Shown here: in pieces, positions 1 to 7,780 of the stretch
Layout of the letters: the number at the start of each line of letters is the position of its first letter
Position numbering within the stretch: position 1 is the first letter of the stretch
NCBI GenBank assembly: GCA_002390305.1
Contig: DGPE01000022.1
Coordinates: 1-10,614 of the forward strand
Source of the DNA: Micrococcales bacterium UBA4448
GTDB lineage: Bacteria; Actinomycetota; Actinomycetes; Actinomycetales; Microbacteriaceae
Direction: 5' to 3'
DNA: 10,614 bases
Notes under the pieces: generated by a model
What the model was told of the DNA's origin: nothing
What the model saw: the letters and a program-made list of their open reading frames with translations, nothing else
Database searches by the model: none
Position numbers and translations under genes: made by a program

Positions 1-82
1 TGTGAGCAATGATGCAAAAATTTCGCAATTGCTCTTGCTGAGTCAAGGAAGGCTCGAGTGCAGTCCGTGCGCGTGGCGACAA
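1..82 (-). CDS. lepA: Elongation factor 4 (LepA), N-terminal fragment running off the left edge
   Basis: LepA (EF-4) is a ribosome-associated GTPase acting in translation. Reading leftwards from a TTG at 82-80 gives 27 codons beginning MSPRARTALEPS and reaching RNFCIIAH, the signature just before the G1 P-loop (IDHGKST) of LepA, which lies outside the window. The TTG start is chosen because AAAGAGG lies about five bases upstream, an in-frame stop follows shortly upstream, and no in-frame ATG or GTG exists. The position agrees with the actinobacterial order holA / rpsT / lepA. Seen: the reading frame, the motif and the ribosome site. Inferred: that the gene continues intact to the left. It is divergent from rpsT with 135 bases between start codons. 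Confidence 0.9.
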   Translation of the reverse strand, partial: MSPRARTALEPSLTQQEQLRNFCIIAH

Positions 83-114
83 ATAAACCTCTTTGTGGGA
101 TGAAATACCTGCTT

Positions 115-143
115 ATTCTCCCATGTTGCTTGCCCACTGGTAA
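115..143 (-). promoter_or_regulatory. Candidate lepA promoter
   Basis: On the minus strand TTACCA (143-138) and GAGAAT (120-115) are separated by 17 bases; each matches four of six positions of the sigma-70-type consensus. They sit about 33 bases before the lepA TTG start. This is a pattern match only, and it overlaps the candidate rpsT promoter on the other strand. Confidence 0.3.
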
Positions 144-158
144 CCAAGCTGGTAGAGT
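130..158 (+). promoter_or_regulatory. Candidate rpsT promoter
   Basis: TTGCCC (130-135) and TAGAGT (153-158) are 17 bases apart, each matching four of six consensus positions, with a TG one base before the -10 element. Transcription would start near 165 and give a leader of roughly 50 bases before rpsT. It overlaps the proposed lepA promoter, so the two divergent genes would share the same short stretch of DNA. Confidence 0.35.
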
Positions 159-217
159 TTTGCCTTGTTCGCGAGGATTTCTTCGCAAAAAAAGTTTTTC
201 GCCAGAGAGAGTAGAAC

Positions 218-478
218 ATGGCAAACATCAAGTCAAAGATCAAGAGAATCGGCACCAACCGCAAGTCCGAAGAGCGTAACAAGGCTGTTCGTACTGAAGT
301 TAAGTCTGCTATCCGCGCCGTGCGCGATGCCAGCACAGCCGGCGACAAGACCGCAGCAGCTGCAGCTCTAGTGGGAGCAAACCAGACAATCGACAAGGCA
401 GTTAGCAAGGGTGTAATTCACAAAAACCAGGCTGCTAACAGAAAGTCAGCAATTGCCAAGAAGGTAAACGCTCTCTAA
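218..478 (+). CDS. rpsT: 30S ribosomal protein S20
   Basis: S20 binds 16S rRNA early in assembly of the small ribosomal subunit. The 86-residue product has the family's usual length, begins MANIKSKIKRIGTNRK, is rich in Lys, Arg and Ala, and has the expected conserved segments (SAIRAVRDA near 30, DKAVSKGVIHKNQAANRKS near 60-75). The ATG start follows a purine-rich but weak ribosome site (AGAGAGAG, 205-211). It stands alone on the plus strand, divergent from lepA and convergent with holA, as in other Actinobacteria, and is closed by an intrinsic terminator about 20 bases past its stop. The identification is firm. Confidence 0.98.
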   Translation: MANIKSKIKRIGTNRKSEERNKAVRTEVKSAIRAVRDASTAGDKTAAAAALVGANQTIDKAVSKGVIHKNQAANRKSAIAKKVNAL

Positions 479-496
479 TAAAAGGTCTAAATGGAG

Positions 497-528
497 AAAC
501 CGAGACTTTGTTCTCGGTTTTTTTATTT
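497..528 (+). terminator. Intrinsic terminator of rpsT
   Basis: A perfect 9-base-pair stem (AAACCGAGA at 497-505 with TCTCGGTTT at 512-520) closes a six-base loop and is followed by TTTTATTT. The T tract lies only on the plus-strand side, so it should end rpsT transcription efficiently. Read from holA, the hairpin lies just after the stop codon but is followed by TTTCTCC, a poor tract, so it is at best a weak terminator in that direction. Confidence 0.9.
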
Positions 529-1486
529 AACCTGCCCTTGCCATCTTCAGGAGCAGTTTTTCAATTGAGTATTGGGGATCTCGGCTTGCACCCTTGGTGT
601 CGAAATCGGTCTTTGCGGAGAGCTGAACCAGTTCAATCAGCTCCGCTTCACTCCAGCCGTTTAGCTCGCGCCTGGCCTTGTCAACTTGCCAGGGTGCCAT
701 CCCAAGAGCGGCAGGAGTTGCATTTCTGTCATTGAACAGCCTGGCTAACTGGCGTATTTTCATAGCCAGTGCTGCGGTCAGGGCAACTGGGTCAATGCCG
801 GTTGCAGATCCGTGACGAAATAATCGAATAGCTTCGGTCGCATTCCCCGCTAGTGCAGCATCGGCAATCTTGAACGCGTTCGTTTCTTGCCTGCCCTCGA
901 AGCTCTGCTCGACATCTGACGCAGTCACTTTGGCTTTGCCAGATTTGGCAAGTTGATCACAGGCTGCCCCTAATTCGCCCATGTCTGAGCCGAAGGCTGC
1001 CACCAAAGCCTTTACTGCGGGCTGATCGATTGGGATGCCGAAGGTTTTGAACTCTCGATTTATGAAGTCGATGCGATCCGAATCCTTTTTGACCTCATCG
1101 CAAGAAATGTTCAAGGCCAAGGACGCCAATTCTTTTTTTACCTTGCCGTTTTGTCCAACGAGGTTTGGAGTTCGGATAACGATTGTGCAGTTCTGGGCAG
1201 GGTCAGACATGAGAGACTGGATGTCTTCCAGCAGGCCTTCGCTTGCACTCTGGATAACAACAAGCCTGGGTTCGTTAAAGAGTGAGGGTGCCGCGAGACT
1301 AAATAGCAATCCAGGTGAGTACTCACCCTCGGCTACCTCGCTAACCTCAAGTTCTCGGTGTTCCACTCGCAATTGATTCTTGATCTGTCGAATCGCCCTG
1401 GAGGCAAAGTAGGTTTCCGGACCTGAAATTATAACCAGGGGCCATGCAGCAGCCTGATGCCAACTTACCGTCTTGCCATTGCTCAC
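527..1486 (-). CDS. holA: DNA polymerase III subunit delta (clamp loader)
   Basis: The delta subunit opens the beta sliding clamp within the clamp-loader complex during chromosome replication. The 319-residue protein has the family's usual size. It opens with the domain I segment LVIISGPETYFASRAI (residues 17-32), the actinobacterial variant of the HolA N-terminus, and ends with the typical helix SRDPQYSIEKLLLKMA (301-316). Its GTG start at 1486 overlaps the comEC stop as GTGA with no good Shine-Dalgarno site in front, so translation probably depends on ribosomes finishing comEC. An ATG at 1479 is out of frame. The stop codon lies inside the T tract of the convergent rpsT terminator. Position after comEC and opposite rpsT is conserved in Actinobacteria. 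Confidence 0.95.
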   Translation of the reverse strand: MSNGKTVSWHQAAAWPLVIISGPETYFASRAIRQIKNQLRVEHRELEVSEVAEGEYSPGLLFSLAAPSLFNEPRLVVIQSASEGLLEDIQSLMSDPAQNCTIVIRTPNLVGQNGKVKKELASLALNISCDEVKKDSDRIDFINREFKTFGIPIDQPAVKALVAAFGSDMGELGAACDQLAKSGKAKVTASDVEQSFEGRQETNAFKIADAALAGNATEAIRLFRHGSATGIDPVALTAALAMKIRQLARLFNDRNATPAALGMAPWQVDKARRELNGWSEAELIELVQLSAKTDFDTKGASRDPQYSIEKLLLKMARAG

Positions 1487-3339
1487 GTTGTCAGTTTACC
1501 TGCGACGCTAACCACCCAGCCCTCATCCTCCATAGTCATTGCAACAGATCCAAGTTCGTCTGTTCTTAGTACTCGAGATCCGAACTGCCTGGCCTGACTT
1601 AGTGCCTTGTCTGTAGGGTGACCATAGGGGTTTGGCCCAACCGAGAAAACAGAAATGTCAGGCCGCAGTAGTCGAAATAGTTCACTGGATTGGTCGGCGG
1701 ATCCGTGGTGTGCGACTTTCAGAATCAGCGGTTGCGACCGCAGCAGAGTGAGCCTTGCTTCGCTGGTCCGCATTAGACGCTGCTGACCGCCTTCGCCAAG
1801 GTCACCAAGGGCCAAAACCGAGTAGTTGGGTCCGCTAAAGCTGATAATCACAGAGGCGTCATTACTGTCCTTCGCCTCATTTGCCTGCGCCGATGGGGCT
1901 AGTACGTGCCATTGGAGCTGGCCAAGCACACCATTCATGCCCGCAAAACCCTGCAAGATTTCAGTTCCGGCATCCTCAAGAGATTCAGATACCAACGCTA
2001 CAAGCGGTCTGTCATCACGAAATCCAGAGATGACGGCGGTCCTAATTATTCGGTCACCAAGGGCGCCTTGAATGCCTCCGGCGTGATCGGCATCGAAGTG
2101 GGTAATCACCAATAGATCAATTGTTTCTATACCCAAACCGCTCAGGCAATCATCAATTGGCTCGTTTTCCCTCCCAACGTCAATTAAAGCAACCCGGCCC
2201 GCGCTTCTAATCAGCAACGCATCGCCTTGACCGACGTCGCAGTTCAGTATGTCCCAGTTGCCAGCGAAATCCTTGTGTCTAAGTTGATCGCTTGAGGACC
2301 ACGCAATCGAGAAGAGCAAAGTGCAAACCAGACCGGACACCAAGACGGGTCGAAAACGAGACAATCGCGGCTGATAGAGAGCAAGCGACAGAAGCACAAT
2401 TAGTGCCGCCAAAACCACGCCGGCAGGGCCTGCAACAAAGTGGATGCGTGCTGCAGGCCAATCTGAGAGCTGACCCGCGACCAAAGTTATCCACCAGGTT
2501 CCGAGAGACGCAAGATAACTTATAAACGTGGAAATGGCAGGAAATGGAAACGCAAGTATTAGCGAGAGAATTCCAAGAATGGTGACCGGCGCCACAACCG
2601 GTTCAACAATCAAGTTTGCCAATACCGAGTAGAGCGGAATCGAAGGTTGAAGCATCAGCAGTATCGGGGTTGTTGCAAGCTGCGCTGAAAAACTCGCGGC
2701 AATTCCAATCGCTATTAGTCGTGGCATGTACTGCGCCAGCCAGGTATAAATCGGCAGAGCCATTGTCAAGAGGCCGACCGTGGCCAGTGCCGATAGAGCA
2801 AAACCGAAATCGGTGGCCAATCCCGGGTCAATTGAAAGTAGGAAAATTACCGCCCATGCAAGACAGATGATCGGTTTTGTGCCACGGCCTAACCACAGGC
2901 CAATTGCCACGAACGTGGCCATGGTGGCCGCTCTTAGAACACTGGATTCTGGTCCAACGACTAACACGTAGCAAGCCATTACCGTCAAAGCGAAGATGAA
3001 CCTGGCGTTTCTAGATATGCCGGATGCCGCACCTATCAGGTAGGCCACTCCCATGATTATGGCAAGGTTTGCTCCCGAGACCGCGACGAGGTGAGTGAGT
3101 GAAAGAGTCTTCATCTGCAATGCGACTTCGGGCGATAGTAGCTCCCTCTCGCCAATCGCCAAGCCGGCAACAAGAGCCTCGGCATCCGGCGAGACCCCGT
3201 TCAATCGATACAAAAAGGTTGCTCGCAGTGTCTCTATGAATTCGATCCGCGGGTAGGAGACTTTGATCTGCGAGCTCGAACCCGGCTCGGCGACCACCCA
3301 AAGAATTAGCCAGTAGATAGCCGCCACATAGACAATCAC
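1483..3339 (-). CDS. comEC: ComEC/Rec2 DNA-uptake channel, short N-terminus
   Basis: ComEC carries single-stranded DNA across the inner membrane during natural transformation. Residues about 55-345 form the polytopic competence domain, including THLVAVSGANLAI (82-94) and many hydrophobic helices. Residues about 360-615 are a metallo-beta-lactamase-like domain with THFDADHAGG (H414, D416, D418, H419), GDL (512-514), HHG (544-546) and a late His in PYGHP (571-575). The GTG start overlaps the comEA stop as GTGA with no Shine-Dalgarno site, implying coupled translation. The protein has 618 residues, whereas family members usually exceed 700: only one hydrophobic segment and about 55 residues precede the competence domain, so the N-terminal DUF4131/OB region seems absent. 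The family call is firm; activity in DNA uptake is inferred. Confidence 0.95.
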   Translation of the reverse strand: MIVYVAAIYWLILWVVAEPGSSSQIKVSYPRIEFIETLRATFLYRLNGVSPDAEALVAGLAIGERELLSPEVALQMKTLSLTHLVAVSGANLAIIMGVAYLIGAASGISRNARFIFALTVMACYVLVVGPESSVLRAATMATFVAIGLWLGRGTKPIICLAWAVIFLLSIDPGLATDFGFALSALATVGLLTMALPIYTWLAQYMPRLIAIGIAASFSAQLATTPILLMLQPSIPLYSVLANLIVEPVVAPVTILGILSLILAFPFPAISTFISYLASLGTWWITLVAGQLSDWPAARIHFVAGPAGVVLAALIVLLSLALYQPRLSRFRPVLVSGLVCTLLFSIAWSSSDQLRHKDFAGNWDILNCDVGQGDALLIRSAGRVALIDVGRENEPIDDCLSGLGIETIDLLVITHFDADHAGGIQGALGDRIIRTAVISGFRDDRPLVALVSESLEDAGTEILQGFAGMNGVLGQLQWHVLAPSAQANEAKDSNDASVIISFSGPNYSVLALGDLGEGGQQRLMRTSEARLTLLRSQPLILKVAHHGSADQSSELFRLLRPDISVFSVGPNPYGHPTDKALSQARQFGSRVLRTDELGSVAMTMEDEGWVVSVAGKLTT

Positions 3340-3905
3340 AAAGTTAGATTGTCTTTCAGCTGTTCAAACAGCTTGCTGCCAATACCCGTGACCTCGCGAA
3401 GTTGATCGACACTTGCAAAAGAGCCAATTTCTTCACGATAGGCAAGTATTCTGCCGGCCAAGGCAGGTCCGATTCCTGGAAGTGTTTCCAGCTGTGAAGA
3501 GGTGGCTCTATTCAAAGAGATGAAGCCGTCGCCTCCTGACACAGCCATCTGCGATTCGGCAAGAATAACAACCTGCTCTCCATCCGAAACCAGCCTTGCA
3601 AGATTGACGCTCGATTGAACCGCGTCTTCAGTGAAGCCACCCGCAGCTGATATGACATCTCGGACCCTGGACCCATAATCAAGTTCGTAGAGCCCTGGAT
3701 TACTGACCTCACCGACGACATGGATAAAGATCTCTCCAGAAACCGTGAATTCGCTCCCCGGCTGCTCGGTGGCTGCCTCCGGTTTTGGAGCCGAGCTATT
3801 TGATAGGAGAACACCCAAGAGCAGCGCCACGACGGCAGCGACAAGATATAGCTGCTTACGTCTTTTGGGTTCTAGGTTGTTTAGCCAATCAAGGACTTTC
3901 TGCAT
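3336..3905 (-). CDS. comEA: ComEA DNA receptor, membrane-anchored SLBB plus helix-hairpin-helix protein
   Basis: ComEA binds double-stranded DNA outside the membrane and hands it to ComEC. The 189-residue product has a basic N-terminus (PKRRK, 13-17), one transmembrane helix (about 19-35), a linker rich in Pro, Glu and Ala, an SLBB domain (about 59-118, starting IFIHVVGEVSNPGLY) and a C-terminal pair of helix-hairpin-helix motifs (LPGIG 142-146 and VTGIG 172-176, with LNRATSSQLETLPGIG typical of ComEA). This layout matches actinobacterial and Bacillus ComEA. The ATG at 3905 is the only usable start, because an in-frame TGA lies a short way upstream; the ribosome site is weak. It starts 64 bases after the leuS stop and overlaps comEC by four bases. 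Confidence 0.95.
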   Translation of the reverse strand: MQKVLDWLNNLEPKRRKQLYLVAAVVALLLGVLLSNSSAPKPEAATEQPGSEFTVSGEIFIHVVGEVSNPGLYELDYGSRVRDVISAAGGFTEDAVQSSVNLARLVSDGEQVVILAESQMAVSGGDGFISLNRATSSQLETLPGIGPALAGRILAYREEIGSFASVDQLREVTGIGSKLFEQLKDNLTL

Positions 3906-3969
3906 TTGACCAGAATGCCTTGGCGGCCCTCATCAAAAGACTGGACCAAACCAAGCTGTGGAGAAAGAG

Positions 3970-6435
3970 CTATTTGGTTGCGATGTTAACTAGTTTTGGC
4001 GCACGAACAATCACGTTCGCTATCTCGAGGCCTTGCAGTGATCTGATGACTTGATCTGACCCAATAGCCAGCGCTTGGAGATCCTCTTCTGAGATGGAAA
4101 CATCAACCTCGAACTTGTCACGCAATTTCCCATTCACCTGAACGATTGCCACAACCGTGCTTTCTGTCAGGAGCTGAGGCTCAACGTCTCTAAAACCCGC
4201 AAGCGCAACAGCTGGCGCATGACCTAGCAAACTCCACATATCTTCAGAGGTGTAAGGGGCAAATAGCGACAAAGCCTTTGCCAGCTCCTCCGCGCCCTCG
4301 CGGACTGCAGGATCGTCAGGTCCAGGGCCTTGGTCTATGGCCTTTCGGAGGTGATTTGTTAGCTCCATAGCCTTGGCCACGCCAACGTTGAACTTATGCG
4401 CTTCAATGGCCTCAGCAAAGCCCTGCAAGAACTGGTGAGTTGCTTTTCTAACGCCCTTATCACCGGTTTTTACATCGATGTCGACTGAAGATTGGACGTC
4501 CTGGGCAATTCGCCAGGCCCTGGCAAGAAACTTGGCTGAGGCAGCGGGCGAAACATCAGCCCAATCGATGTCGTCTTCTGGGGGTCCAGCAAAGGCCATC
4601 GTCAACCTAATCGCGTCAACACCGTGAATGTCCAGCTGGTCACTTAGGCGAACTAAGTTGCCGCGAGATTTGCTCATCGCAGAACCATTCATTAGGACCA
4701 TTCCCTGGTTCAGTAGTCTGGTGAAAGGTTCCTCAAAATCAACCATTCCAATGTCGTGAAGCACCTTGGTAAAGAATCTGGCGTAGAGCAGGTGAAGTAT
4801 TGCATGCGTAACTCCACCGACATACTGATCAACGGGCGCCCACTTTTCTGCGTTTTCTTTGCTAAATGGAACGTCATCGGAATTCGGGTTTAGGAATCTG
4901 AGAAAGTACCAAGAGCTATCTACAAAGGTGTCCATGGTGTCGGAGTCGCGCTTTGCGGGGCCATCACAGTTCGGGCAGTTAACATTCAGCCAACTGCTTG
5001 CCGCACCCAGTGGTGAAGTTCCCTTGGGCTGAAGGTCTAGACCCTTGCTGTCTGGCAACTCAACAGGAAGTTGATCTGCAGGGACCGGGACCTCACCACA
5101 TTTTTGGCAGTGAATTATTGGTATCGGTGTTCCCCAGTAACGCTGTCTGGATATCAACCAGTCTCGCAACCTAAAGTTCTTGGATCCCTTGCCAGTCCCT
5201 TTTTCCTCCACAATTTCAATTGCCCTGGCAATTGCGTCTATTTTGGAAAGGCCATTCAGAGGACCGGAATTTACAATTTTTCCGTCTCCCGAAGTTGCAA
5301 TGCCAGTTTCTTGAGGGTCTCCTTCGCCGGTGTCAACGACCATCTTGACCGGTAGGCCCATCGCCTTTGCAAATTCAATATCACGGTCATCATGCGCTGG
5401 GACCGCCATGATCGCACCGGTTCCATAATCCGCAAGTACGTAATCAGATACCCAAATTGGTAACTGCTCATCATTTATTGGATTGATGGCATAGTGGCCT
5501 AGAAAAATTCCAGTTTTCTTTCGGTCGGTAGCAAGCCTTTCAATGTCATTGGCTTTTTTAACCTCTTCTAAATAGCTCGCAAACTGATCTTGAATGCTCA
5601 CAGAAGCGCTTGCTGCAAGCTCCTGAGCCAACTCACTGTCAGCTGCCAGGACCATGAAAGTCGCGCCATAGAGAGTGTCTGGCCTAGTGGTAAACACTGA
5701 AACTTTTTTGTCCATGCCTTCGATGGCGAAATCGATATTGGCCCCCTGTGAGCGGCCAATCCAGTTGCGCTGCATCGAGAGCACCTTCGAAGGCCATTTG
5801 CCCTCCAGGCCATCAAGGTCATCCAGTAATCGATCGGCATAGTCAGTTACCTTGAAGTACCACTGAGTTAGAGACTTTTTCGTTACAGAAGAATCACATC
5901 TTTCACATAACCCTTGAACAACCTGCTCGTTGGCAAGCACAGTCTGACAACTTGGGCACCAATTGACATTTGAGTTTTTTCGGTAGGCCAGTCCACGCTT
6001 ATAAAACTCTAAAAATAGCCACTGGTTCCACTGGTAGTAACTAGGGCTGCAGGTTTCCAGTACTCGATCCCAGTCAAAGCTGCAGGCGTAGCGTCTCATG
6101 GATGCTTTTTGCTGTGCAATGTTCTCGTAGGTCCACGCCTTCGGGTCTAGCCCTCTTTTAATCGCGGCATTTTCAGCGGGCAAACCAAAAGCGTCCCACC
6201 CAATTGGATGCATGACGTTATAGCCGCGCTGAGACCAGTACCTGGCAATCACATCGCCGAGAGCATACGCCTCGGCATGACCCATGTGCAGGTCACCTGA
6301 AGGGTAGGGAAACATGTCCAAGACGTACTTAGTTGGCCTGGAATCATCTTTTTTAGACGAATCGAAAGGTTTTAGGTCATCCCAAACCGGCAGCCACTTA
6401 TCCTGAATGGCGCGGGTGTTGTACTCTTCTTGCAA
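3970..6435 (-). CDS. leuS: Leucyl-tRNA synthetase
   Basis: LeuS charges tRNA-Leu in the cytoplasm. Numbered from the TTG at 6435, the 821-residue class I synthetase shows HMGH (50-53, the HIGH motif), Cys pairs at 160/163 and 177/180 and again at 443/446 and 487/490 that probably bind zinc, the CP1 editing domain with TTRPDTLYG (249-257) and GTGAIMAVPAHDDRD (338-352), RQRYWGTPIPI (430-440) and MSKS (587-590, an AMSKS form of KMSKS). The frame stays open to a TTG at 6474 that overlaps the pabB stop, but nothing resembling a ribosome site precedes that one. The TTG at 6435 has AAAAGG seven bases upstream and gives the family-like start MQEEYNTRAIQDKW, so it is preferred. It lies directly behind pabB and may be cotranscribed with it. 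Confidence 0.97.
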   Translation of the reverse strand: MQEEYNTRAIQDKWLPVWDDLKPFDSSKKDDSRPTKYVLDMFPYPSGDLHMGHAEAYALGDVIARYWSQRGYNVMHPIGWDAFGLPAENAAIKRGLDPKAWTYENIAQQKASMRRYACSFDWDRVLETCSPSYYQWNQWLFLEFYKRGLAYRKNSNVNWCPSCQTVLANEQVVQGLCERCDSSVTKKSLTQWYFKVTDYADRLLDDLDGLEGKWPSKVLSMQRNWIGRSQGANIDFAIEGMDKKVSVFTTRPDTLYGATFMVLAADSELAQELAASASVSIQDQFASYLEEVKKANDIERLATDRKKTGIFLGHYAINPINDEQLPIWVSDYVLADYGTGAIMAVPAHDDRDIEFAKAMGLPVKMVVDTGEGDPQETGIATSGDGKIVNSGPLNGLSKIDAIARAIEIVEEKGTGKGSKNFRLRDWLISRQRYWGTPIPIIHCQKCGEVPVPADQLPVELPDSKGLDLQPKGTSPLGAASSWLNVNCPNCDGPAKRDSDTMDTFVDSSWYFLRFLNPNSDDVPFSKENAEKWAPVDQYVGGVTHAILHLLYARFFTKVLHDIGMVDFEEPFTRLLNQGMVLMNGSAMSKSRGNLVRLSDQLDIHGVDAIRLTMAFAGPPEDDIDWADVSPAASAKFLARAWRIAQDVQSSVDIDVKTGDKGVRKATHQFLQGFAEAIEAHKFNVGVAKAMELTNHLRKAIDQGPGPDDPAVREGAEELAKALSLFAPYTSEDMWSLLGHAPAVALAGFRDVEPQLLTESTVVAIVQVNGKLRDKFEVDVSISEEDLQALAIGSDQVIRSLQGLEIANVIVRAPKLVNIATK

Positions 6436-6442
6436 TTTCAGG

Positions 6443-6448
6443 CCTTTT
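6443..6448 (-). promoter_or_regulatory. Ribosome binding site deciding the leuS start
   Basis: AAAAGG on the minus strand lies seven bases before the TTG at 6435. The upstream alternative TTG at 6474 is preceded by GCCTCGGTCAA, which has no purine-rich element. This is the main reason for placing the leuS start at 6435. Confidence 0.45.
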
Positions 6449-6467
6449 GATTGACGTTTGCTATAGG

Positions 6468-7745
6468 TTACCAATTGACCGAGGCACTCATTGCCTCAAC
6501 CAGCGCTAAAGCTTTTAATTTGATTTCCTCATGTTCAGCCTCTGGTTCGGATCCCGACGTGATTCCGCCTCCGATTGCAATGGTTACTGAGCTACCAGAA
6601 AACACCGCAGTTCTAATAACCATTCCAAGGTCCATGTCTCCAGAACCTGAAATCCAACCGATTGCGCCGGAATATGCACCGCGCTGCCGATTTTCTATCT
6701 GTGCAATCAATTCACATGCTCGTATTTTCGGTGCTCCAGTCATTGAGCCTCCTGGAAAAAGCGCGGTCAGTGCTTCTAGCCCCGTCATGCCTTGCTGAAG
6801 CTCCCCCGAGACGTCTGACACCAATTGGTGAACCGTTGAGTAACTTCTGATTGCGAGCAAAGCCTCGACGGTAATTGATTCGGCCTTACACACCGAAGAC
6901 AGATCATTGCGAATCAGATCCACAATCATCAGGTTTTCAGCTCGCTCCTTTTCATCACTGACCAGCGAATCCATTAGTGCCCGATCCATTTCAGGATCCT
7001 CTGATCTAGCCCGGGTGCCTTTTATGGGTGAGCTCAGCACCCTTGAGCCAGAAACTGTAAGGAATCTTTCCGGTGAAATGCTCAGGTATTCGACCCCGTC
7101 CACTTTTAGATAAGTGCAGTAAGGGGCATGGTGTTGTCTTCTCAGCCTCAGAAAAAGAGCGAGTGGATCGCCAGTGAATTCCCCTCGCAATTCTGTGGTT
7201 AAGCAGATTTGGTAAATCTCACCCTTAGATATTTCTGCTAGGGCAACATTTATGTTGTTCAAATAATCAGATTTTGAGTCGACCGCTGTCAGCTCTGCTG
7301 CAGTCGCGGCATCATTATTGAAATCATAAACAGCAGCGTCTCCACCAGCTATGGCGAGCCTCAGCAGGGCCGCATGAAACCACTCAACAAATAGCTTCTG
7401 ATTGGCAAACTCGCCAATAAAAAACATGGCCCGCTTATCGTGATCAAAGACAAACGCTCTATCAACATTTATACCGGCTACCACCAGTGGTCCCTCTCCC
7501 GGACTGGAGTACTCAACAACCCCTACAAAGCCAGGCCTAAAGGCAAAGGGCAGATCCTGAAAGCTTTCTACGGATGGTTTTGGAGCGAGGTTTGAAGTCG
7601 GATGCCCGGTGCCGATAATCGAAAACCTAGAGTCATGATGATGCTCCCTGTCTAACCAAAAACAATTGGGCAGACTGGAAAAAAAGGATGTAAAAGTGTC
7701 CGCAATTGGACTCCAGCCCGCTATGCGTTCGTAGTAAAGAGTCAT
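6468..7745 (-). CDS. pabB: Aminodeoxychorismate synthase component I
   Basis: PabB converts chorismate, with ammonia from its glutaminase partner, to 4-amino-4-deoxychorismate for folate synthesis. The 425-residue protein has the chorismate-binding domain over its C-terminal two thirds: YLSISPERFL (220-229), SPIKGTRAR (239-247), ENLMIVDLIRNDLS (270-283), TVHQLVSDVSG (304-314), PGGSMTGAPK (331-340) and GAYSGAIGW (356-364). The PIKGT motif, with Lys242, marks PabB; anthranilate and isochorismate synthases normally have Ala at that place (PIAGT). The ATG start has an excellent Shine-Dalgarno site. No pabA/trpG gene is present, so the glutaminase must be encoded elsewhere. It is divergent from the class IV aminotransferase that would do the next step. 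A TrpE-like role is less likely. Confidence 0.92.
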   Translation of the reverse strand: MTLYYERIAGWSPIADTFTSFFSSLPNCFWLDREHHHDSRFSIIGTGHPTSNLAPKPSVESFQDLPFAFRPGFVGVVEYSSPGEGPLVVAGINVDRAFVFDHDKRAMFFIGEFANQKLFVEWFHAALLRLAIAGGDAAVYDFNNDAATAAELTAVDSKSDYLNNINVALAEISKGEIYQICLTTELRGEFTGDPLALFLRLRRQHHAPYCTYLKVDGVEYLSISPERFLTVSGSRVLSSPIKGTRARSEDPEMDRALMDSLVSDEKERAENLMIVDLIRNDLSSVCKAESITVEALLAIRSYSTVHQLVSDVSGELQQGMTGLEALTALFPGGSMTGAPKIRACELIAQIENRQRGAYSGAIGWISGSGDMDLGMVIRTAVFSGSSVTIAIGGGITSGSEPEAEHEEIKLKALALVEAMSASVNW

Positions 7746-7748
7746 TTC

Positions 7749-7755
7749 ACCTCCT
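7749..7755 (-). promoter_or_regulatory. Strong ribosome binding site of pabB
   Basis: AGGAGGT on the minus strand lies three bases before the pabB ATG (AGGAGGTGAAATG), a near-perfect complement of the 16S rRNA 3' end. It fixes the pabB start and occupies part of the 35-base gap shared with the divergent aminotransferase gene. Confidence 0.85.
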
Positions 7756-7765
7756 GCCAGCCCTC

Positions 7766-7771
7766 TATCCT
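7766..7771 (+). promoter_or_regulatory. Possible -10 element of a leaderless pabC transcript
   Basis: TATCCT matches four of six -10 consensus positions and ends 6 to 9 bases before the GTG (7778) and ATG (7781) start candidates. Transcription would therefore begin at or just beside the start codon, giving a leaderless message. No convincing -35 element is visible at the right distance, so support is weak. Confidence 0.3.
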
Positions 7772-7780
7772 TAGTTGGTG

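Noticed and set aside
166..172. TGTTCG-like half site near the rpsT promoter as a LexA box
   Set aside because: Only one half is present; the opposing CGAAC half at the right spacing is missing.
58..279. A 73-codon plus-strand frame before and into rpsT
   Set aside because: It overlaps rpsT out of frame and the lepA N-terminus on the other strand, has no clear ribosome site and no family resemblance.
43..408. A 121-codon open frame on the minus strand across rpsT and its leader
   Set aside because: It lies antisense to the certain rpsT gene, shows no recognisable motif, and ends in a different frame from the true lepA start in the same region.
1477..1479. ATG as the holA start
   Set aside because: It is out of frame with holA; the in-frame GTG at 1486 overlapping the comEC stop is the supported start.
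2616..2971. Plus-strand open frames within comEC
   Set aside because: Antisense to an intact, motif-supported comEC; composition follows from the codon pattern of the real gene.
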